DNA of 19,646 bases, taken from the NCBI GenBank assembly GCA_034666705.1, contig JAXDLH010000154.1, positions 1 through 19,646 of the forward strand. Direction: 5' to 3'. Positions 7,421-14,603 of this stretch are shown one piece after another. Source of the DNA: JAXDLH01 sp034666705 (GTDB lineage: Bacteria > Chloroflexota > UBA6077 > SHYK01). The notes below the pieces were generated by a model that was given only the letters and a program-made list of their open reading frames with translations, was not told the origin of the DNA and did not search any database. The number at the start of each line of letters is the position of its first letter. The first letter of the stretch is position 1. The position numbers and the translations under genes are program-made.

Positions 7421-9124
7421 GTGAGATCCGGACGATTCATCGGCCTCTGGGGCCTGATCGCAGCGACGATCGTCGCTGGTTGCGCGCAATCGCCGTCGAC
7501 TCCGGGTTCCCAGCCAGCGAGCCAGGCGCAGCCGCAGGCCAGCGGGCCGAAGCGGGCGGTGGCGGCGATCCGTGGCAATCCATCATTCATGAGTTACGCC
7601 CTCAACGCCGGGAGCGGTGGCCGAATCGAGGGCTCGCAGGAGTTGGGTGGCCTTACGGCCATGGGACTCTCCGAGCAGGATCCCTCGGGTCAGTGGGTCC
7701 CGACCCTCGCGGAGCAGCTTCCCACGCTGGAGAATGGCCTCTGGACCTTGCTGCCGGACGGTCGGATGGAGACGACCTTCGTGATTCGCCAGGGTGCGGC
7801 CTGGCATGACGGTGCGCCGTTCACGGCGCATGACCTGGCGTTTACGGCACGGATGAATCAGGAAGGCGCCATGCCGTGGCCCGCCGAGAAGTACTTCCGC
7901 TTCATACAGAGCGTCCAGGAGGTGGACGACCGGACGATCAAGGTCGCCTGGAAAGAACCCTACATTCAGGCGGATCAGGCGCAGTTCATTCCGCCGTTCC
8001 CTGCCCATCTGCTCGAGCAGCGCTATAACGAGGATAAGGCCTCCATCGTCGATCTGCCGTACTGGACAACGGCGTTCGTCGGGACGGGGCCGTTCCAGGT
8101 GAAGGAGTTCGTGCCGGACGTGCGCGCCACGCTAACGGCATTCGACGGCTATGTGCTCGGGCGGCCGAAGCTCGACGAGCTGGAGGTGCGGTTCATTCCG
8201 GACGAGAACGCGGTGGTGGCGAACCTGCTCGCGGGTACCGTGGACTTCACGCTGGGACCCGGTATCTCCCTCGAGCAGGGACTCCAGGTGCGAGATCGCT
8301 GGCCCCAGGGCAAGATGCTCACCGGTCCCAACAATTTCCTCAATCTGAATCCGCAGTTCGTGAACGCCGATCCGCCGATCGTGACCAACCCGCAGTTCCG
8401 CAAAGCGCTCTATTTCGCCATCGACCGCCCGCATCTCGCCGAGGAGTTGATGTACGGCGTCTCGGAGGTCGCCGACAGCAACATCCACCACGACGATCTC
8501 GAGTACCGGTCGATTGAGCAGTCGATCGTGCGCTATTCGTACGACCCGGCGCGCAGCGCCCGCATGCTGGCTGATCTCGGCTATCACAAGGGCTCGGACG
8601 GCATGCTCCAGGACACAGCGGGTAAGCCGCTCTCGATCCAGATCATGGCAACGCAGGATGACACCAACGTGAAGCCGCAGCTCGCGATCCTCGACGGGTG
8701 GAAGGGCCTCGGGGTTACGCCGGACCCAGAAGTGGTGACGGCGCAGCGGCAGCGTGACATCGCGTATCGGGCCAACTTCCGCAGCTTCACCGTCCAGTCC
8801 GGGGTCATCACCGGCGCGGTCGGCTTCAACTCACTCCTGAGCATCGAGGCTCGCACCGCCGAGCACAACTTCGCCGGCCGGAACTACACCCGGTACAGCA
8901 ACCCGGATACCGATGCGCTGGTCAATCGCTATTTCACCACGATTCCATTCGACCAACGCATGCAGGCCCTCAATCAGCTCGTCCATCTCACCACGGACGA
9001 GCTGATCTGGATGCCGCTCTACTGGCGCGTGCTCCCGACGATGGTGCAGGAGCGCGTCACCGGTATCCCCGCCGTCGGGATCGGCGACCAGTGGGTATAT
9101 GCGCACCTCTGGGACGTGCGATAG
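7421..9124 (+). CDS. Family-5 ABC transporter solute-binding lipoprotein
   Basis: This is a 567-aa SBP_bac_5 protein. The GTG start at 7421 has a GGGAGGT Shine-Dalgarno. A signal peptide ends in lipobox I-V-A-G-C, so Cys21 is the lipidation site, followed by a Ser/Pro/Gln-rich linker to about residue 45. The family hallmark WHDGAPFTAHDLAF is at about residues 128-141. The later VANLLAGTVDFTLG and RKALYFAIDRPHLA blocks are typical of the second lobe. It would bind a ligand, perhaps a peptide, sugar or aromatic acid, outside the membrane. It sits 154 bases after the signal-less binding-fold gene and 162 bases before the Rieske oxygenase gene, all on the plus strand. No permease or ATPase is adjacent, so it must share one encoded elsewhere or work without one. 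Confidence 0.92.
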   Translation: MRSGRFIGLWGLIAATIVAGCAQSPSTPGSQPASQAQPQASGPKRAVAAIRGNPSFMSYALNAGSGGRIEGSQELGGLTAMGLSEQDPSGQWVPTLAEQLPTLENGLWTLLPDGRMETTFVIRQGAAWHDGAPFTAHDLAFTARMNQEGAMPWPAEKYFRFIQSVQEVDDRTIKVAWKEPYIQADQAQFIPPFPAHLLEQRYNEDKASIVDLPYWTTAFVGTGPFQVKEFVPDVRATLTAFDGYVLGRPKLDELEVRFIPDENAVVANLLAGTVDFTLGPGISLEQGLQVRDRWPQGKMLTGPNNFLNLNPQFVNADPPIVTNPQFRKALYFAIDRPHLAEELMYGVSEVADSNIHHDDLEYRSIEQSIVRYSYDPARSARMLADLGYHKGSDGMLQDTAGKPLSIQIMATQDDTNVKPQLAILDGWKGLGVTPDPEVVTAQRQRDIAYRANFRSFTVQSGVITGAVGFNSLLSIEARTAEHNFAGRNYTRYSNPDTDALVNRYFTTIPFDQRMQALNQLVHLTTDELIWMPLYWRVLPTMVQERVTGIPAVGIGDQWVYAHLWDVR

Positions 9125-9136
9125 CGTTATGGTGAT

Positions 9137-9181
9137 TGCAGCATGCGCACCGCACGCGTCGTCGGCAGGGATGCAGCATGC
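9137..9181 (+). repeat. Short direct repeat TGCAGCATGC upstream of the Rieske gene
   Basis: The decamer TGCAGCATGC occurs at 9137-9146 and again at 9172-9181, starting 35 bases apart. Each copy contains the palindrome GCATGC. It lies in the 162-bp gap between the lipoprotein and Rieske oxygenase genes. It could be a pair of regulator sites for the Rieske gene, or chance. Confidence 0.3.
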
Positions 9182-9286
9182 CGCGTTTGCGTTTATTTTG
9201 AGACGGACGAACGATGCAAGCTCCTCCAGGCGGATCTCGCCGCCCCGACGCGCTGAGCGCTAACCAACCGACTCGGAGGCACGACG

Positions 9287-10552
9287 ATGCTGCGTGAAGA
9301 GAACGAGCTGCTAACCCACGTCGGGCCGGGCACGCCGTTGGGCGAGCTCTATCGGCGGTTCTGGGTGCCTGCGCTGCTCGCTGAAGAGCTGCCGGAGCGG
9401 GACGGGCCCCCGGTCCGCACGCGCATCCTCGGCGAGGACCTCGTGGGGTTCCGCGACACCGGCGGGCAGGTTGGCTTTGTCGCGCGGAATTGTCCCCACC
9501 GGGGCGCCTCGCTCTTCTTCGGGCGCAACGAGGAGGATGGCCTCCGCTGCGTGTATCACGGCTGGAAGTTCGACGTGACTGGCCAGTGTGTGGACATGCC
9601 CAACGAGCCCGCCGAGTCCAACTTCAAGACCAAGATCCGTGCGACCTCGTACCCAGCACGTGAACGGGGCGGCGTGATCTGGATCTACATGGGGCCGCAG
9701 GAGCGCATTCCCGAGCTGCCTGAGCTGGAGTGGGCGCGCGTGCCCGCTGATCAGCGCGACGTCTGGCGGGTGACCAACGAGGCGAATTGGCTGCAGATGA
9801 TCGAGGGCGACCTCGATACGTGCCACAGCATGTTCCTGCACAGCGCCGTCGACCCCAGCGCGTTGCTGCTTACGTCGCGCCGTTTCGAGCAGACGAGCGA
9901 CCGCGCCCCGCGGATCTCGCTGAAGCAGACTGACTGGGGGTTCGCCTACGCGGGTCGCTATGCGGCACTCGGCGGCCGCCACAACTGGCGGGTGACGCAG
10001 TGGCTGATGCCATGCTACACGCTGATCGCCAACCGCGCCTGGCCCGTCGTAGGCCGCGCCGTTGTGCCCGCGGACGACGAGCATTGTCACTTCTTCACGA
10101 TTCGCTATAGCGGCGAAGGGCCGCTGGACCGCGACCGTTTGCCCAATCGCGGGGCGGAGCGTACCGTCTATACGATGCCGGACGGCTCGCTCATCGATAC
10201 CTATCGCCCGCTCGCCAATCGATCCAACGATTACCTGCTGGACCGTGAGCGGCAACGGATCAAGAACTACACGGGCATGTTCCGCATCTTCGACGAAGAC
10301 CGCGCGATGACGGAGAGTATGGGCCCCATCGTCGACCGCACCCAGGAGCATCTGGGCACGTCCGATCTCGCGGTCATCGGCCTGCGCCGGCGACTGTTGA
10401 GCATGATGAAGGAGCTGCAGCAGGGCGTCGAGCCCGCGGCCCCCCACGACGGCAGCGTTTACCACGTGCGGTCGTACGATACGGTCAGCGACGAAGGGGA
10501 CTTCGAGCGCTTCCTCGAGGAGCACCGCTCCGGCATGTTAGCGGTGGTGTGA
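9287..10552 (+). CDS. Rieske non-haem iron oxygenase, large subunit (phthalate 4,5-dioxygenase-like)
   Basis: This 421-aa protein is a ring-hydroxylating oxygenase alpha subunit. The Rieske [2Fe-2S] site is C-x-H-x16-C-x2-H (Cys69, His71, Cys88, His91). The mononuclear-iron segment has Asn167, Asp175 as the likely electron-bridge acidic residue, and ligands His180 and His185. A third carboxylate ligand is expected in the C-terminal MTESMGPIVDRTQEHLG region. The opening LLTHVGPGTPLGELYRRFW is characteristic of the phthalate 4,5-dioxygenase branch, single-component hexamer/trimer enzymes that draw electrons from a separate reductase. ATG at 9287 has GGAGG eight bases upstream. No reductase or ferredoxin gene is visible. 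The substrate is probably an aromatic acid; O-demethylation is an alternative. The gene is complete and faces a truncated Rieske remnant at 10693-10583. Confidence 0.92.
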   Translation: MLREENELLTHVGPGTPLGELYRRFWVPALLAEELPERDGPPVRTRILGEDLVGFRDTGGQVGFVARNCPHRGASLFFGRNEEDGLRCVYHGWKFDVTGQCVDMPNEPAESNFKTKIRATSYPARERGGVIWIYMGPQERIPELPELEWARVPADQRDVWRVTNEANWLQMIEGDLDTCHSMFLHSAVDPSALLLTSRRFEQTSDRAPRISLKQTDWGFAYAGRYAALGGRHNWRVTQWLMPCYTLIANRAWPVVGRAVVPADDEHCHFFTIRYSGEGPLDRDRLPNRGAERTVYTMPDGSLIDTYRPLANRSNDYLLDRERQRIKNYTGMFRIFDEDRAMTESMGPIVDRTQEHLGTSDLAVIGLRRRLLSMMKELQQGVEPAAPHDGSVYHVRSYDTVSDEGDFERFLEEHRSGMLAVV

Positions 10553-10582
10553 GCCCGCCCCGGTAGTGCCAGGCCTGTTTGT

Positions 10583-10693
10583 TCAGAACGAGCGCAGGTA
10601 CCGCTCGGCGGGGGTTCCTGGGCCGGTGTGGTCGAAGTCCATGTAGTCGTCCCGTGCATCTGTCGCCGGCTGCCCACGCAGCACCTGCACCAT
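10583..10693 (-). pseudogene. 5' remnant of a second Rieske oxygenase gene
   Basis: An ATG at 10693 with a GGGAGG Shine-Dalgarno about eight bases upstream opens a 36-codon frame that ends at TGA (10585-10583). Its C-terminal half, DFDHTGPGTPAERYLRSF, matches the N-terminal signature of Rieske alpha subunits, where RYLRSFW is expected. Compare HVGPGTPLGELYRRFW in the intact gene at 9287. The frame stops exactly where the conserved Trp should be, and no other frame restores homology before the convergent intact Rieske gene ends 30 bases later. The rest of the gene, including the [2Fe-2S] and iron sites, is gone. Seen: start, ribosome site and signature. Inferred: a deletion or rearrangement breakpoint near 10553-10585. 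A functional 36-aa peptide cannot be excluded but is less likely. Confidence 0.7.
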
Positions 10694-10716
10694 CGCGGTT
10701 GCCTCCCAGTTTGCAC

Positions 10717-10736
10717 CTGAACACGCACCGGTTCAG
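10717..10736 (-). promoter_or_regulatory. Operator-like inverted repeat upstream of the Rieske remnant
   Basis: CTGAAC (10717-10722) and GTTCAG (10731-10736) form a perfect inverted repeat with an 8-base spacer, 24 bases upstream of the remnant's ATG. The size and spacing suit a dimeric regulator. It was probably the operator of the lost gene. The rest of the 10694-10904 gap shows no other gene. Confidence 0.4.
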
Positions 10737-10904
10737 TGTCGACAATGGGCCTATATGCGCCGCAGGTACATACGCCTGCTTTGCAGAATGGTCCAGGAAT
10801 TAAGCGTCACACAGGGGCTACGCCAACATGACCCGGGGCGTGGCGCGAAACACATCGAATAGGATTTGGCATATGCAACGCACGCTCGTGAACGAGGGCA
10901 TCTG

Positions 10905-11123
10905 ATGAGACGGGGCACTCCGGCCAGGGCGTTGATTCGCCTGTTCCTGGGGCTCATCGTCGCCGTCGGCTTGATCGTGGCTCGCCTCGTCGGCGGGGGC
11001 ATCATGCACACCCAGTACCAGAGCACCGCTGCCGCGGTACAGCGAGCCTCCACGCCCAACCCGGCGTTCTCCGGTTCCAACGGGTTCCAATCGAACGGCG
11101 GGAGCTTGTCGACCGGCCGCTGA
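10905..11123 (+). CDS. Small single-pass membrane protein of unknown function
   Basis: This is a 72-aa frame with ATG at 10905 and a GAGGG Shine-Dalgarno seven bases upstream. Arg-rich residues 1-11 (MRRGTPARALI) precede a hydrophobic helix of about 18 residues (LFLGLIVAVGLIVARLVG). A short polar tail rich in Ser, Asn, Gln and Gly ends the protein. The positive-inside rule suggests a cytoplasmic N-terminus and an exported tail, or an uncleaved signal anchor. I recognise no family. An in-frame TTG at 10866 would add 13 residues but lacks a ribosome site. The stop at 11121-11123 is followed one base later by the first of three hairpins leading to the amidohydrolase gene. Small size and lack of family marks make this moderately uncertain. 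Confidence 0.45.
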   Translation: MRRGTPARALIRLFLGLIVAVGLIVARLVGGGIMHTQYQSTAAAVQRASTPNPAFSGSNGFQSNGGSLSTGR

Positions 11124-11124
11124 T

Positions 11125-11275
11125 TCTGAGACAACTCAGATACCAGCCGTGTGCCGATCATTGGTACCGTAGCCGGGGCTGTCCCCCGCCATACCAGAAT
11201 GGGGGACAAGTCCGGGCTACCGGCACACCCTGGGCACTCACGCGACGCGGGCAGTGTCGCGTGCCTGAGAGTGCC
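11125..11275 (+). promoter_or_regulatory. Three tandem hairpins in the leader of the 11296 amidohydrolase gene
   Basis: Hairpin 1 (11125-11140) is TCTGAG-ACAA-CTCAGA. Hairpin 2 (11149-11228) stacks GTGTGCCG/CGGCACAC, then GTAGCC/GGCTAC, a partly paired internal loop, and GTCCCCC/GGGGGAC around a 13-base loop, with a one-sided 12-base bulge at 11157-11168. Hairpin 3 (11233-11275) stacks GGCACT/AGTGCC and CACGCGAC/GTCGCGTG around a 9-base loop, with a one-sided 6-base bulge at 11264-11269. The Shine-Dalgarno (GGAAGGGG, 11282-11289) follows directly. Nested perfect arms with defined bulges suggest a folded RNA such as a cis-regulatory leader. Hairpin 1 or 2 could instead terminate upstream transcription. 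I match it to no known riboswitch class. Confidence 0.55.
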
Positions 11276-11295
11276 GCGATTGGAAGGGGCGGGTA

Positions 11296-12456
11296 ATGCT
11301 GAAGAACGGCTTCAAGTGGATCGACAGCGACATGCATCTCGCGGAGCCCGGTGACCTGTGGGATGAATACATCGATCCCAAGTTTCGCGAGATCTATCGC
11401 CACTGGACCCGCACCGGGCCCGAGTTCAACTCCCTGTTGCAAGCGCCGGGCGAGGCGCCGCGGCCCGTCGTCTCCGCAACCGCAGTGCTCGACGCGCCGG
11501 TCGTCAACCAGCCCCACGTGCTAGGCTCCGAGGAGATCAAGGAGCGCCACTACCAGGATTTCCTGCCATATGTGAGCGAGGGCGGCGCGGTGATTCTGCC
11601 GGAGGGGCAGTTGCGGGCAATGGACCGCGAGGGGATCGACGTCGCGATCCTCTTCCCGACCGTCGGGGGCCGCGGCTGGCGCGAAGCGCCCGACGACGTG
11701 TCACTCGCCCTCTGCCGGGCCTACAATCGATGGCTCGCCGATTTCTGTGCTGCCGACCGCACGCGACTCAAGATGAATACCCTCGTGGCGATTGGCGACG
11801 TCGACGCGGCGGTTGCCGAGCTGCGCCACGTCGTGCATGACTACGGCGCGGTTGGCGTGTCGCCTGGCAGCAGCCGGCCGGACGTTCACCTCGAGGATCC
11901 CCGGTACGAGCCGTTCTGGGCGGAGGCCGAGGCGCTCGACGTGGCGCTGACGTTTCACGGCTCCGCCCAGCTCCATCTCCAGCACCGCTACGGCGACCAT
12001 CCGATCTTCGGTCATGCCACCGGTCGCGGTATCGAGCATCCGCTGGCGTTTATGGAGCTGTTGTTCAGCGGCGTCTTCGAGCGCCATCCGAAGCTGCGCT
12101 GCGTGTTCCTCGAGGCGGGCTGCTCATGGACCGTGTACTGGCTCTTCCGCTTCGAGGAGGAGTGGGAGCGCTACCGCGAGACACGACCTGATGCTCGCGA
12201 CAACGTCCGCATGCCGCCGGTCGACTATTGGAAGCGCCAGTGCTACAGCGGTGTCGAAGTCGAGGAGTGGCCGCTGAAGGCTGTGGTCGACCTGCTCGGC
12301 GACAAGAACTGGGTGCTCTCGTCCGACTTCCCACACTTCGACTCGGCGTTCCCGCACGCCTCCGAGAAGTTCATGGCACTCCCCGGCGTGAGCGACGATG
12401 CGAAGCGCAAGATTCTCTGGGACAACTGCGCCCGGCTGTACAAGATCGGCGAGTGA
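11296..12456 (+). CDS. Amidohydrolase_2 family metal-dependent hydrolase/decarboxylase
   Basis: This is a 386-aa amidohydrolase_2 protein and the third paralogue in the window. Metal-site residues visible are Asp12/His14 in DSDMHLAEP, His221 in LTFHGSAQ, and Asp344 in SSDFPHFDS. The VFLEAGCSW block at about 270-278 is typical of the family. The His-rich stretch HLQHRYGDHPIFGHATG at 227-243 probably lies at the mouth of the active site. ATG at 11296 follows GGAAGGGG with a six-base spacer. The gene has a highly structured 5' leader (11125-11275) and is followed by a mosaic of inverted repeats. Its opposite-strand neighbour at 14444-12681 is convergent. Substrate unknown; aromatic-acid decarboxylation or hydrolysis is the likeliest role given the neighbours. 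Confidence 0.9.
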   Translation: MLKNGFKWIDSDMHLAEPGDLWDEYIDPKFREIYRHWTRTGPEFNSLLQAPGEAPRPVVSATAVLDAPVVNQPHVLGSEEIKERHYQDFLPYVSEGGAVILPEGQLRAMDREGIDVAILFPTVGGRGWREAPDDVSLALCRAYNRWLADFCAADRTRLKMNTLVAIGDVDAAVAELRHVVHDYGAVGVSPGSSRPDVHLEDPRYEPFWAEAEALDVALTFHGSAQLHLQHRYGDHPIFGHATGRGIEHPLAFMELLFSGVFERHPKLRCVFLEAGCSWTVYWLFRFEEEWERYRETRPDARDNVRMPPVDYWKRQCYSGVEVEEWPLKAVVDLLGDKNWVLSSDFPHFDSAFPHASEKFMALPGVSDDAKRKILWDNCARLYKIGE

Positions 12457-12470
12457 GCGGTTGCCGCCGG

Positions 12471-12662
12471 GTCATCCTGAGCCAAACTCCCGGCTGTCCT
12501 GAGCCCAATTTCCATGTCATCCTGAGTCGTCATGCCGCGGCGGGTCGCCACCGCGACATGGAAATCTATTTCCAAAGCAGCGAAGCGAAGGATCCGTGGC
12601 TCCAATGTTGTGGCCACGGATCCTTCGCCTGCGGGCTCAAGGATGACAAGGAAGTTGGGCTG
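12471..12662. repeat. Mosaic of nested inverted repeats (TCATCCTGAG / CGAAGGATC type)
   Basis: The intergenic DNA between two convergent genes carries GTCATCCTGAG at 12471-12481 and 12516-12526, a shorter GTCCTGAG at 12495-12502, and the inverted form CTCAAGGATGAC at 12636-12647. The left arm beginning CCCAATTTCC (12504) and the right arm ending GGAAGTTGGG (12650-12659) are imperfect inverted copies that meet in the hairpin at 12586-12627. Inserted in the left arm is a second set: ATTTCCATGTC (12508-12518) against GACATGGAAAT (12555-12565), and GGAAAT-CT-ATTTCC (12560-12573). This looks like a dispersed intergenic repeat that has suffered an insertion or duplication. Confidence 0.7.
12586..12627. 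terminator. Perfect 15-bp hairpin between convergent genes
   Basis: CGAAGGATCCGTGGC (12586-12600) and its exact reverse complement (12613-12627) flank a 12-base loop. It lies 130 bases after the amidohydrolase stop and 54 bases from the stop of the convergent lipoprotein gene, so it could end transcription from both sides. No T-run follows on either strand, so this is a placement-based suggestion. Confidence 0.45.
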
Positions 12663-12680
12663 TCTCGTTGTCCTCAGTGG

Positions 12681-14444
12681 CTAATGGAACTCCCAATCCT
12701 GGACGTTCCAGGAAGGCGAGACGTCTGGCGCGGGCCGCTGAACCCCGGTGAGGCCCGCCACTGAGGGGATCACGCCCAGGTTGAAGTACAGGCCGATCAC
12801 CACGGCGTTCTGGGTGTACGCGCGCGCCATCTGTACGATGTGCTGGTTGCGCTCGCCGCGGTCGAGCGTGGCGAAGAACGAGCTCGCCACCTGGTCGTAT
12901 TCTGGTGGTGCGACCCAGCCACCACGATTCAAGCCCTGCCATCGGTTCTCAGCTCTGGGGATGTTCGCGGTCCGGTACGGCACGAGGTCGGCTTCGCCGC
13001 CAGTACCGCTCGTCGTGGAGAGCCCCGGGAAAGTGTTGCGGACCTCCGGGTCCGCCCCCTGCGCAGTGGACCAGACCACCTCTTTCATGTCGAAGCCGGC
13101 TTGCCGCAAGCCACTTGCCATGATCGACATCTCGTTCTGGTTTTGCGCCGAGGCGAGCACGTTGAGCTCGGTGGCGAAGCGCTCACCACTCGCGCTCACG
13201 AGTACGCCGTCGCTTCCCTTGGTGTACCCCGCCTCTCGCATCAGCGCCTCACTGCGACGCAGGTCATACGGGTACTTCGTGATGGCCGCGTCGACCTGAG
13301 CGTAATAGTCCACCGTTGGCTGCACCGGCGTCTCCGTCATGACACCCTGGCCGCCGAACAGCACGTCGTTCAGCGCCTGGCGGTCCACCGCGTGCGTCAG
13401 GGCTTGCCGGACGCGCGGGTCAGTCAGGGATCGCGGCGTGGCCAGCTCGGGCCGCTGCTGCACCTGCGTCCAGCGCCACAGCTCCGGGTAGGCGAGCAGG
13501 TTGCCCGGGGTACCGCGTGCCTCCCACTGCTGCTTCAGTACGGCCCCCTGCTCGAAGCGCACGGAGTCGTCCACGGCGATGTGCGCCTCGCCGGCCAGCA
13601 TGTTGGCGACGACTGTGTTCGGGTCGGGAATGATGGCGATGCGGATGCGCGGAATCTTGGGACGGCCGAGCACGTAGTTGTCGAAGGGCACTCCCTCGAT
13701 GAACGAGCCGGCTTCCCAGCGATCGAGCCGGTATGGCCCAGCGCCGACGTACTCGGTGGTCCAGAAGGGCAGCCCCACGAACGCTTCGGGGTTGCCGAGC
13801 GTTTGCTGGTAGCTCGCCTCGAGGAGGCGGCGCGGCAGCGGCGGCAAACTCGGAATCGTCGACGTACTGTTGTTGGTGCCGCCCCAGCCGAGCTGGCCGG
13901 CTGCGAAGTACGGCTGCTTCCAGCGGACGACCACCGTGCGCGGATCCGGCGCATCGATGCCCTCCATCTGGTCGAGCGGCGCCAGGTTGCTAAGGCCGAA
14001 GTCCTTGTTGCTGTACACCTCGTACGCGAACACGAAGTCGTCCGCGGTGAGGGGCTGACCATCATGCCAGGTCAGGTTTGGCTTCAGCCGGTAGGTGGTG
14101 ACCATCCGGCCATCGGGCAGTACCTGCCAGGAGTCTGTGTTCAACTGCGGCAGCGCCTCAGCGAGGTACGGATACGGGGTCCCGTGGGCGTCGAGATCGG
14201 CAAGGCCCGCGTTGAACAGGCGAAGCATCGTAGTGGTCGTCAGCCCCAGGCTGCGCAGCGACTTCCCCGCCAGGCTCGGCAGCTCGGCGCGCGCGGCCAT
14301 CACGAGGGTCCGGTTTGGCTGGCTGGCGCTTGGGATCGGTTGGCCCGGCGCGATGGGACTTGTCGCAGGGGCTGGATTTGGCGCGCATGCCACCAAGGTA
14401 AAGATTACGCCGAGCAACGCTATCGCAAATCGCCGATGGACCAC
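12681..14444 (-). CDS. Family-5 ABC transporter solute-binding lipoprotein
   Basis: This is a 587-aa SBP_bac_5 protein. The chosen start is GTG at 14444, with GGGAGG five bases upstream and a normal signal peptide directly after it. The lipobox is L-V-A-C, placing the lipidated Cys at residue 20, followed by a Pro/Ala-rich linker. The hallmark TWHDGQPLTADDF is at about residues 125-137. The VVANMLAGEAHIAVDD and VRQALTHAVDRQALND blocks belong to the ligand lobe. The frame is open to 14630, but upstream residues are not signal-like and would overlap the divergent VOC gene. It is the closest paralogue of the 1101-1 protein; the two share 23 identical bases over the hallmark motif. The gene stands alone, divergent from the VOC gene and convergent with the third amidohydrolase. 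Ligand unknown. Confidence 0.92.
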   Translation of the reverse strand: MVHRRFAIALLGVIFTLVACAPNPAPATSPIAPGQPIPSASQPNRTLVMAARAELPSLAGKSLRSLGLTTTTMLRLFNAGLADLDAHGTPYPYLAEALPQLNTDSWQVLPDGRMVTTYRLKPNLTWHDGQPLTADDFVFAYEVYSNKDFGLSNLAPLDQMEGIDAPDPRTVVVRWKQPYFAAGQLGWGGTNNSTSTIPSLPPLPRRLLEASYQQTLGNPEAFVGLPFWTTEYVGAGPYRLDRWEAGSFIEGVPFDNYVLGRPKIPRIRIAIIPDPNTVVANMLAGEAHIAVDDSVRFEQGAVLKQQWEARGTPGNLLAYPELWRWTQVQQRPELATPRSLTDPRVRQALTHAVDRQALNDVLFGGQGVMTETPVQPTVDYYAQVDAAITKYPYDLRRSEALMREAGYTKGSDGVLVSASGERFATELNVLASAQNQNEMSIMASGLRQAGFDMKEVVWSTAQGADPEVRNTFPGLSTTSGTGGEADLVPYRTANIPRAENRWQGLNRGGWVAPPEYDQVASSFFATLDRGERNQHIVQMARAYTQNAVVIGLYFNLGVIPSVAGLTGVQRPAPDVSPSWNVQDWEFH

Positions 14445-14478
14445 AGCCGCCTCCCGAATGTTGCACGTGCTCTTCATT

Positions 14479-14504
14479 GGCCTATAGGCCGAACCCAACG
14501 TTGG
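14479..14504. promoter_or_regulatory. Two adjacent palindromes in a divergent intergenic region
   Basis: GGCCTATAGGCC (14479-14490) and CCAACGTTGG (14495-14504) are both perfect palindromes, four bases apart. They lie between the divergent lipoprotein gene (start 14444) and the promoter of the VOC gene (14524-14552). Paired palindromes here suggest operator sites able to control both directions. No regulator gene is nearby. Confidence 0.4.
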
Positions 14505-14523
14505 CCGCGCGTCACCGCGGCGC

Positions 14524-14552
14524 TTGACGGACCCAAGAGCCTTGCATATGAT
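14524..14552 (+). promoter_or_regulatory. Near-consensus sigma70-type promoter for the VOC gene
   Basis: TTGACG (14524-14529, 5 of 6) and TATGAT (14547-14552, 5 of 6) are separated by exactly 17 bases. Transcription would start near 14559, about 45 bases before the ATG at 14604. This is among the two best promoter matches in the window. Confidence 0.7.
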
Positions 14553-14603
14553 GCGGCCACTTGCCACACCAATGCTGGCAACCTCGCCACGAAGGAGCGC
14601 CTT

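Noticed and set aside
9311..10525. 404-codon minus-strand open frame opposite the Rieske gene
   Set aside because: The Rieske frame has complete iron-sulfur and iron motifs; the antisense frame has none and no ribosome site.
12457..12680. CRISPR array or insertion-sequence ends
   Set aside because: Repeats are inverted and irregularly spaced with no unique spacers of equal length, and there is no transposase frame.
12840..14603. Long plus-strand open frame that runs in phase into the VOC gene
   Set aside because: It is antisense to the lipoprotein gene at 14444-12681 and shows no domain. The VOC gene has its own promoter, Shine-Dalgarno and ATG at 14604.
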